A stretch of 64,000 bases of DNA, taken from the NCBI RefSeq assembly GCF_001592825.1, contig NZ_LTZG01000041.1, forward strand, positions 1 to 64,000. Direction: 5' to 3'. A program made the translations under genes and the position numbers. A model generated the notes under the pieces. That model had not been told where the DNA came from. It did no database searches and saw nothing but the letters and a program-made list of their open reading frames with translations. This document shows, in pieces, positions 58,932-64,000 of this stretch; the first letter of the stretch is position 1; the number at the start of each line of letters is the position of its first letter. This DNA is from Planococcus maritimus (GTDB taxonomy: Bacteria; Bacillota; Bacilli; Bacillales_A; Planococcaceae).

Positions 58932-60840
58932 TGTTTTCAGGAATTTGAGAAGCTATGCGGCCTTCTTATTGGCTAGCGTGTTTTCGGTTATGGTGTTTTT
59001 CATTTACTCGATGTTCATCTTCCATCCGTTATTCGAAGAAGAAGGATTCCGCGTATTGGCTGTTCGCGGCATGTTCATCGCGGAAATCGTGCTGTATATT
59101 TTTACGCTGTTTTTCCTATTCTATTCGTTGAGCGCATTTTTACAGGCACGAACCAAAGAATTCGGCGTCTTGATGCATCTCGGGATGAGTAAGAAGCAGC
59201 TCAATAAATTGGTGTTTTTCGAGACGATGATCCTTGGCGGCTTGTCGACCGCTGCCGGGATTGTCTTTGGCTTTGCGTTTACGAAATTCTTTTTCATGAT
59301 CGGCCGCGAAATCATGCAATTGGAACAATTGCCGCTGTATTTCTCCTGGAAGCCGTTCGTGTTAACCATTGGCGCTTTCGCCAGTTTATTCATCATCATT
59401 TCAATCATCAGTGTGTCTTTTATCCGCACAAAACGTGTCGTCGATTTGTTGGTGGGCTTTTGGAAAACGGAAGAGGAAGCGGCGTATTCACCAGCTTTAT
59501 CGGCATTCGGGCTCGTGCTGCTCGGAGTTGCCTATTTTCTCGCGGCGACTGTGTCTGATCGCACCGTCTACATCATGGTCTTTATCGTTCCTCCGCTTGC
59601 AACGATCGGCACGTATTTGTTTTTCACCCATTCGATTCATACGTTTCTTCAATTGTATAAAAAGCGCCGCAGTATTTATTGGCATAAAACACGTCTCGTA
59701 TCGCTAGCGGAAGCGGCAGTCAAATTAAAAGACAGTGCGCAAATGTTCTTTATCGTGACCATCGTCTCGACCGTAGCCTTCCTGACAGTCGGCACGCTTG
59801 CTTCGTTCACGTCCTATACCGCAGAATTTCGCCAAAGCAACCCGCTTGGCTTAATCTATGTGTCATTCGAGGGCAATACACTCGAACAGCAGCAAGTAAA
59901 TCAATTAAAGCGTGAGCTCGAACAACAGCAGCTGGCTTATACCTTGGTGCCTTTGGAAGTAAAGCGGCAGACGTCGAGCGCAAGCGGCAATGACGTCGAC
60001 ATCATGTCTTTGTCAGAGTTCAACCGCCTTGCCATGGCACTAGGCTATGAAGCGGCAGATCTCCAGGACGGGGAAGCGATGTTCGTGCCGTTTTCACAAG
60101 AATCGCTCCGTGAATTGCAAAAAAGCTATGCAGAGACGGAATTGCTCGAAAGTGGGGTGGAGTTGAAGATCGACCGGACTTACCCGCAAGTGCTGTTTCC
60201 GGCGCATACTTTGAATGCCAATACGATTATCCTGAACAACGAAGATTTTAGTGAAATTGATGAACCGTTAATGGGCTATCCACAAGATGCATCAGATTTC
60301 CGCTATTATGCTTTCCATGTCCCGAAGTGGACGGAGACCGTATCAATCGGCGAAAATGTCCGCTTTCCGATCAGTGAAGCGATGGTCAGCGGCAATTTTG
60401 CCGGCATTAATTATTATTTTGAGAATCCGGGATACGAATACCGTTGGTTCAAATCATCTTTCGCGCTATTGTTATTCATCGGTTTAATGGTGGCGGCAGT
60501 GTTCTTGCTCGCGGCAGGGAGCTTTATTTACTTCAAATTGTATACAGGGCTCGACCGCGACCGCAGGCAATATCAATTGATGGTGCGTCTTGGCATGACG
60601 GAACGGGAACTTGGCAAAATCGTCAACCGCCAGCTTGTTCCGCTATTTTTCCTGCCATGGGCGCTTGCACTGATTCACAGTGCGTTTGCGTTTATCTCGC
60701 TTCAGGTTGTCTGGGATGAGTTTGCTGAGCTGTCGATATTATCGGAGATGGCAATCGTTCTCGGTGGTTTCACGCTTATGCAGATCCTTTATTTCTTCTT
60801 GATCCGTTGGCGTTATGTTGCTCATTTAAAAGCTTCTTGA
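58903..60840 (+). CDS. ABC transporter permease, BceB-like
   Basis: 645 aa. Ten transmembrane helices with a large extracellular domain of about 200 residues (about 335-545) between helices 7 and 8, the FtsX-type Bce layout; TFRQLAFRNVFRNLRSYAAF is the usual N-terminus. It senses and helps remove cell-wall peptide antibiotics from lipid II-cycle targets. ATG at 58903 has GGGAGG eight bases upstream; longer frames run through the ATPase gene. Confidence 0.9.
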   Translation: MTFRQLAFRNVFRNLRSYAAFLLASVFSVMVFFIYSMFIFHPLFEEEGFRVLAVRGMFIAEIVLYIFTLFFLFYSLSAFLQARTKEFGVLMHLGMSKKQLNKLVFFETMILGGLSTAAGIVFGFAFTKFFFMIGREIMQLEQLPLYFSWKPFVLTIGAFASLFIIISIISVSFIRTKRVVDLLVGFWKTEEEAAYSPALSAFGLVLLGVAYFLAATVSDRTVYIMVFIVPPLATIGTYLFFTHSIHTFLQLYKKRRSIYWHKTRLVSLAEAAVKLKDSAQMFFIVTIVSTVAFLTVGTLASFTSYTAEFRQSNPLGLIYVSFEGNTLEQQQVNQLKRELEQQQLAYTLVPLEVKRQTSSASGNDVDIMSLSEFNRLAMALGYEAADLQDGEAMFVPFSQESLRELQKSYAETELLESGVELKIDRTYPQVLFPAHTLNANTIILNNEDFSEIDEPLMGYPQDASDFRYYAFHVPKWTETVSIGENVRFPISEAMVSGNFAGINYYFENPGYEYRWFKSSFALLLFIGLMVAAVFLLAAGSFIYFKLYTGLDRDRRQYQLMVRLGMTERELGKIVNRQLVPLFFLPWALALIHSAFAFISLQVVWDEFAELSILSEMAIVLGGFTLMQILYFFLIRWRYVAHLKAS

Positions 60841-60845
60841 TCTTT

Positions 60846-60878
60846 AAAGCCGCCAGGGGAGAATCTGGCGGCTTTTTA
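60846..60878 (+). terminator. Terminator of the Bce-type operon
   Basis: Stem AAAGCCGCCAG/CTGGCGGCTTT with an eight-base loop and T run. Confidence 0.9.
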
Positions 60879-60899
60879 CTGGGGATTTTTGGTGGGCAG

Positions 60900-60960
60900 T
60901 TGTATTGTCTGAAGATTTATTTTATAATGAAAAAAGTAAATATGAATGAGTATTCATTCA
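60900..60960 (+). promoter_or_regulatory. lcfB promoter with FadR-type operator
   Basis: TTGTAT (60900-60905), 17 bases, TATAAT (60923-60928). TGAATGA-GTA-TTCATTCA (60943-60960) follows and matches the Bacillus FadR operator pattern (TGAATGAnTAnTCATTCA), which is freed by long-chain acyl-CoA. Confidence 0.8.
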
Positions 60961-60979
60961 ACAGAAAGAGGGATATTCA

Positions 60980-62533
60980 ATGAATTTGGGAGAACGTGTT
61001 CACGAAATTGCACAACAGGAAGCTGGCCGAATTGCTTATACGTTCATGGGCAAAGATACAAGTTACGGCGAATTTGACCAATCGGTATCGAAATTCGCCG
61101 GGGCCTTGCAGGAACTCGGCGTGGAAAAAGGGGACCACGTCGCATTTCTTTTAAGCAATACCCCACATTTTCTCATTTCTCTATACGCCACTTTGCGTCT
61201 CGGGGCGACAGCTGTTCCGGTTAATCCAATCTATACTCCGGATGAAATCGCTTACATCATCAACAATAGTGATGCCAAAGTGGTCGTAGCACTCGATGCC
61301 CTATTACCGCTAGTGCAAAAAGCGCATCAGGCCTTGCCAGCAGTGGAAACGTACGTTATTTGCGAGACCGACCCATCGACTGTCGAAAAAATGGCGCAAT
61401 TGCCTGAAGCAGTCAAAGGAAAAGTCTGTTCATTTACACAGCTCCTGGCAACTTCCAATGCATTCAATAAAACCGCTGAAATTGTCGAGGATGATAATGC
61501 GGTCATTCTCTATACATCCGGGACAACCGGCAAACCGAAGGGCGCGATGCTAACCCATGGCAATCTTTACTCTAATGCGCGAGACGTCGCGGAGTATCTC
61601 CAAATCACACCGGATGACCGTGTCGTGGCGACGCTGCCGGTGTTTCACGTATTTGCCTTGACGGTCGTCGTTAATGCACCACTTATGCAGGGTGCCACGA
61701 TTGTTCTCGTGCCACGCTTTACGCCGCAAGAAGTATTCGCCGCGACAAAAGCATCCCAAGCGACCGTTTTTGCGGGAGTTCCGACGATGTTCAATTTTAT
61801 GTACCAATTGCCGGATGTCGACCCGGCGGACTTTGCTTCTGTTCGCTTGGCCATTTCCGGCGGTTCCGCGATGCCTGTCGCTTTGCTGCATAATTTCGAA
61901 GACAAATTCAATGTCCGCATTTCCGAAGGCTACGGTTTATCAGAAGCTTCGCCCGTTACTTGCTTTAATCCGATCGACCGTGAGCGAAAAGCGGGATCGA
62001 TTGGCACCTCGATTATCAACGTTGAGAACAAGGTCGTTAATGAACTTGGCGATGAAGTACCTGTCGGGGAAGTGGGCGAGCTGATTGTGAGAGGCCCGAA
62101 CGTCATGAAAGGCTATTACAAAATGCCAGAAGAGACGCAAGCCGCGATCAAAGACGGCTGGCTGTATACAGGGGATTTGGCAAAAATCGACGAAGAAGGC
62201 TATTTCTTTATTGTCGATCGTAAAAAAGACATGATCATTGTCGGCGGCTATAATGTCTACCCGCGCGAAGTGGAAGAAGTGCTATTCGCTCACCCGTCAA
62301 TTGTTGAGGCAGCGGTCGTTGGCTTGCCGGATGCGGACTTTGGCGAGTCGGTCAATGCCTATGTGGTGTTGAAAGATGATGCCGTATCCATCGAAGAGCT
62401 GCAGAAATATTGCGCGGAGCATTTAGCGAAATACAAAGTGCCGCGCCATATCGAAGTTCTCGACGAATTGCCGAAAAACACAACTGGCAAGATCTTGCGT
62501 CGTTCGCTGAAAGACCAAGCTGTGAAAAAATAA
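60980..62533 (+). CDS. lcfB: Long-chain fatty-acid-CoA ligase LcfB (YhfL)
   Basis: 517 aa ANL-superfamily enzyme activating fatty acids to acyl-CoA. AMP-binding P-loop ILYTSGTTGKPKGAMLTH, EGYGLSEASPV, GWLYTGDLAKIDEEGYFF, hinge DRKKDMIIVGGYNVYP and the acyl-adenylate lysine in PKNTTGKILRR. GAAAGAGGG precedes the ATG. The FadR-type operator fits control by fatty-acid supply. Same neighbourhood as Bacillus yhfL. Confidence 0.93.
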   Translation: MNLGERVHEIAQQEAGRIAYTFMGKDTSYGEFDQSVSKFAGALQELGVEKGDHVAFLLSNTPHFLISLYATLRLGATAVPVNPIYTPDEIAYIINNSDAKVVVALDALLPLVQKAHQALPAVETYVICETDPSTVEKMAQLPEAVKGKVCSFTQLLATSNAFNKTAEIVEDDNAVILYTSGTTGKPKGAMLTHGNLYSNARDVAEYLQITPDDRVVATLPVFHVFALTVVVNAPLMQGATIVLVPRFTPQEVFAATKASQATVFAGVPTMFNFMYQLPDVDPADFASVRLAISGGSAMPVALLHNFEDKFNVRISEGYGLSEASPVTCFNPIDRERKAGSIGTSIINVENKVVNELGDEVPVGEVGELIVRGPNVMKGYYKMPEETQAAIKDGWLYTGDLAKIDEEGYFFIVDRKKDMIIVGGYNVYPREVEEVLFAHPSIVEAAVVGLPDADFGESVNAYVVLKDDAVSIEELQKYCAEHLAKYKVPRHIEVLDELPKNTTGKILRRSLKDQAVKK

Positions 62534-62539
62534 TTTTAC

Positions 62540-62571
62540 ACCGCTTTCCATTTTTCGGAAAGCGGTTTTTG
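62540..62571 (+). terminator. Terminator of lcfB
   Basis: Stem ACCGCTTTCC/GGAAAGCGGT with a seven-base loop, followed by TTTTTG. Confidence 0.9.
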
Positions 62572-62611
62572 TATGCAGAAATTTGGCATCCATGTTTTAG
62601 GAGAATTTTAA

Positions 62612-62640
62612 TTGAAAAGACAGACAATTATCGATATAGT
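62612..62640 (+). promoter_or_regulatory. Promoter of the S9 peptidase gene
   Basis: TTGAAA (62612-62617), 17 bases, TATAGT (62635-62640). ATTATCG (62627-62633) and inverted CGATAAT (62657-62663) flank the likely start site and could be an operator. Confidence 0.65.
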
Positions 62641-62691
62641 GAAAAGGCAACTGTTCCGATAATCGAAATAGATATCCAGGAGGCTGAGCAT

Positions 62692-64000
62692 GTGTCAAAA
62701 CAAGCTGTGAAAATAGAAGATTTACTCGAACTCGTATCCGTGACAGATCCAAAGATTTCACCGGACGGAAAACGGGCTGTATTTGTTCAGACAAAGATGG
62801 ATGAAAAAGACAATACATACTATTCGCATGTCCACCATATTTCGCTAGAAACCGGAGAGACCACTCCATGGACTTACGGAACAAGCCGTAATAGTCAACC
62901 CGCCTGGTCAGCAGATGGCCGTCATATCGCCTTTTTATCTGACCGCAGTGGCAAGAATCAATTGCATGTCTTGCCAGCAAGTGGCGGGGAAGCACGCGCT
63001 TTGACGGATTTTGAAAAAAGCGTGAGCAGTTTCCGTTGGTCGCCTTGCAATAAGAAAATCTGGGTCAATGCGCTTGTGCAGGATGGCAAAACATTGATGG
63101 ATGCAGAATCAAAGGACGAAGGTGAAGAGAAAAAGCCTGAACCGTATCGCACGACGCTCATGAAATACAAAATGGACGGCAATGGATTAGTCAAGCAGGA
63201 CTATCACCGCCAAATCGGCTCTGTGGATTTGGAAACCGAGAAAGTAGAGCAACTAACGGAAGGCTCTTATCATTTTGGCTTGGAAGCCATTTCCCATGAC
63301 GGAACGAAATTGGTCTATGGGTCGGCTAAAGAAGAAAACCAAGATTGCGTTTTCCGCCAGTCGCTTTATATGCGCCATTTGGAAACGGGGGAAGACACGG
63401 CCATCATCGAACAAGACGGTTATTACGGGGACGCCATATTCTCTTTCGATGATGCACACTTGGCATTTGTCGGCCACTCACGCACTTACGAAAATGCCAC
63501 GCACACGGAATTGTATGTCTACGAGGCAGCAACTCAAACGACGCAATGCCTGACAGAAGGCATCGATGCCCCGATCGGTGATTATGTGGTGGCGGACCAT
63601 CAACAAGGCGCGCAGGCGCCCGGCGTCGTCTGGACGCAAGATGACCATTTATATTTCCAGGTGTCGACGGAAGGCGATGTACGCCTGTATTTCGCCTCGC
63701 TTGATGGCGCGGTATATCCGGCTTCTCCTGAAGATGAGCATGTCTACGGCTATGATATCGCTAGAGACGGCAGTTTCGCGCTGGCCGCGATCAGTGACCC
63801 GGTGTCTCCTGGAGAACTTTACAAACTCGCCATCTCGACAGGAGAGCGCAAAGCACTGACTGCCTGCAATGCAAATTATCTCGAGCAAACGGAAATGATT
63901 GCACCGTCTTCCGTCTCGCATACAACGGAAGACGGCTTTAGTGTACATGGCTGGCTCATGAAGCCACGCGGATTCGAAGCAGATAAAAAATATCCGCTCG
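62692..64000 (+). CDS. S9-family prolyl oligopeptidase/acylaminoacyl peptidase (partial)
   Basis: First 436 codons; the gene continues past the window edge. GTG start eight bases after AGGAGG. The visible part is the N-terminal beta-propeller with WD-like repeats (VSVTDPKISPDGKRAVFVQT, QPAWSADGRHIAFLSDRSGK, FSFDDAHLAFVGHSR), then the start of the alpha/beta hydrolase domain (TEDGFSVHGWLMKPRGFEADKKYPL). The catalytic Ser-Asp-His lie outside the window. Resembles Bacillus YuxL. No signal peptide, so cytoplasmic; cleaves N-blocked or short peptides. Confidence 0.88.
   Translation, partial: MSKQAVKIEDLLELVSVTDPKISPDGKRAVFVQTKMDEKDNTYYSHVHHISLETGETTPWTYGTSRNSQPAWSADGRHIAFLSDRSGKNQLHVLPASGGEARALTDFEKSVSSFRWSPCNKKIWVNALVQDGKTLMDAESKDEGEEKKPEPYRTTLMKYKMDGNGLVKQDYHRQIGSVDLETEKVEQLTEGSYHFGLEAISHDGTKLVYGSAKEENQDCVFRQSLYMRHLETGEDTAIIEQDGYYGDAIFSFDDAHLAFVGHSRTYENATHTELYVYEAATQTTQCLTEGIDAPIGDYVVADHQQGAQAPGVVWTQDDHLYFQVSTEGDVRLYFASLDGAVYPASPEDEHVYGYDIARDGSFALAAISDPVSPGELYKLAISTGERKALTACNANYLEQTEMIAPSSVSHTTEDGFSVHGWLMKPRGFEADKKYPL

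Noticed and set aside
62657-62663. ATTATCG/CGATAAT as a firm operator for the S9 peptidase
   Set aside because: Seven bases with a 23-base gap in AT-rich DNA is too weak to call more than a possibility; mentioned only with the promoter.

Overview
The window is a stretch of core chromosome from a low- to mid-GC Gram-positive bacterium of the order Bacillales. The gene set and its order follow the Bacillus subtilis yhb-yhc-yhe-yha-yhf region closely (queG/trmL, yhcX-pgcA-yhcYZ, yheIH, yheB-yheA, yhaR-yhaQP-yhaONM-prsA-yhaJ-hpr-yhaH-trpP-hit-ecsAB-yhaA-hmoB-hemEH-yhfH-lplJ-lcfB). The protein sequences and the missing pieces (no hemY, no ecsC, no glp block) point to the Planococcaceae (Planococcus-like). 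That assignment is inference from sequence style, not a search. I found no prophage, transposase, CRISPR array or plasmid function.

Layout. 1-2250 is the tail of an rRNA operon (23S 3' end, 5S) followed by 18 tRNA genes. The tRNA block includes a tRNA-His unit repeated three times exactly, and two tRNA-Leu(CAA) genes without an encoded CCA, the second with its own promoter. 2257-3107 has no gene I can support. 3.1-6 kb holds two convergent paralogous C45-type acyltransferase/hydrolase genes and a B3/B4-domain protein. 6-18 kb carries tRNA modification (queG, trmL), purine uptake, an aldo/keto reductase, a pseudouridine synthase, a thiol oxidase pair (BdbC plus a thioredoxin-like lipid-side partner), the GNAT-nitrilase fusion YhcX, phosphoglucomutase, and the YhcY/YhcZ redox-type two-component system. 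17.9-19.2 kb is rsgA, whose leader holds a strong promoter, a 24-codon ORF and two tandem terminators.

19.3-28.2 kb carries membrane proteins (DUF2254, MscS, CDF, CorC/HlyC), a kynurenine segment (kynU-kynB) without kynA, an ArsC-fold protein that has lost its catalytic cysteines, and a universal stress protein. 28.3-32.2 kb is a heterodimeric multidrug ABC exporter (BmrC/BmrD type) behind a leader peptide and terminator, a classic ribosome-mediated attenuator layout. 32.3-52.2 kb is the yhe/yha block: YhaQP exporter, the YhaO-YhaN-YhaM nuclease group with ATGA overlaps, PrsA foldase, Hpr/ScoC regulator, tryptophan transporter TrpP with a TRAP-like site over its ribosome binding site, Hit, EcsAB, a M20 amidohydrolase, a Na+/Ca2+ exchanger and HmoB. 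52.3-62.5 kb is hemE-hemH (a 17-bp palindrome lies just after the promoter), a lipoprotein, YhfH, lipoate ligase, a four-gene Bce-type peptide-antibiotic sensing/detoxification module, and LcfB acyl-CoA synthetase with a FadR-type operator. An S9 peptidase runs off the right edge.

The most interesting signals are regulatory: the rsgA leader (uORF stop codon inside a terminator hairpin), the bmrCD-type leader, the TRAP-like triplets at trpP, the covarying trailer hairpins of the two tRNA-Leu copies, and the palindrome at hemE. The cysteine-less ArsC homologue is the clearest protein oddity.
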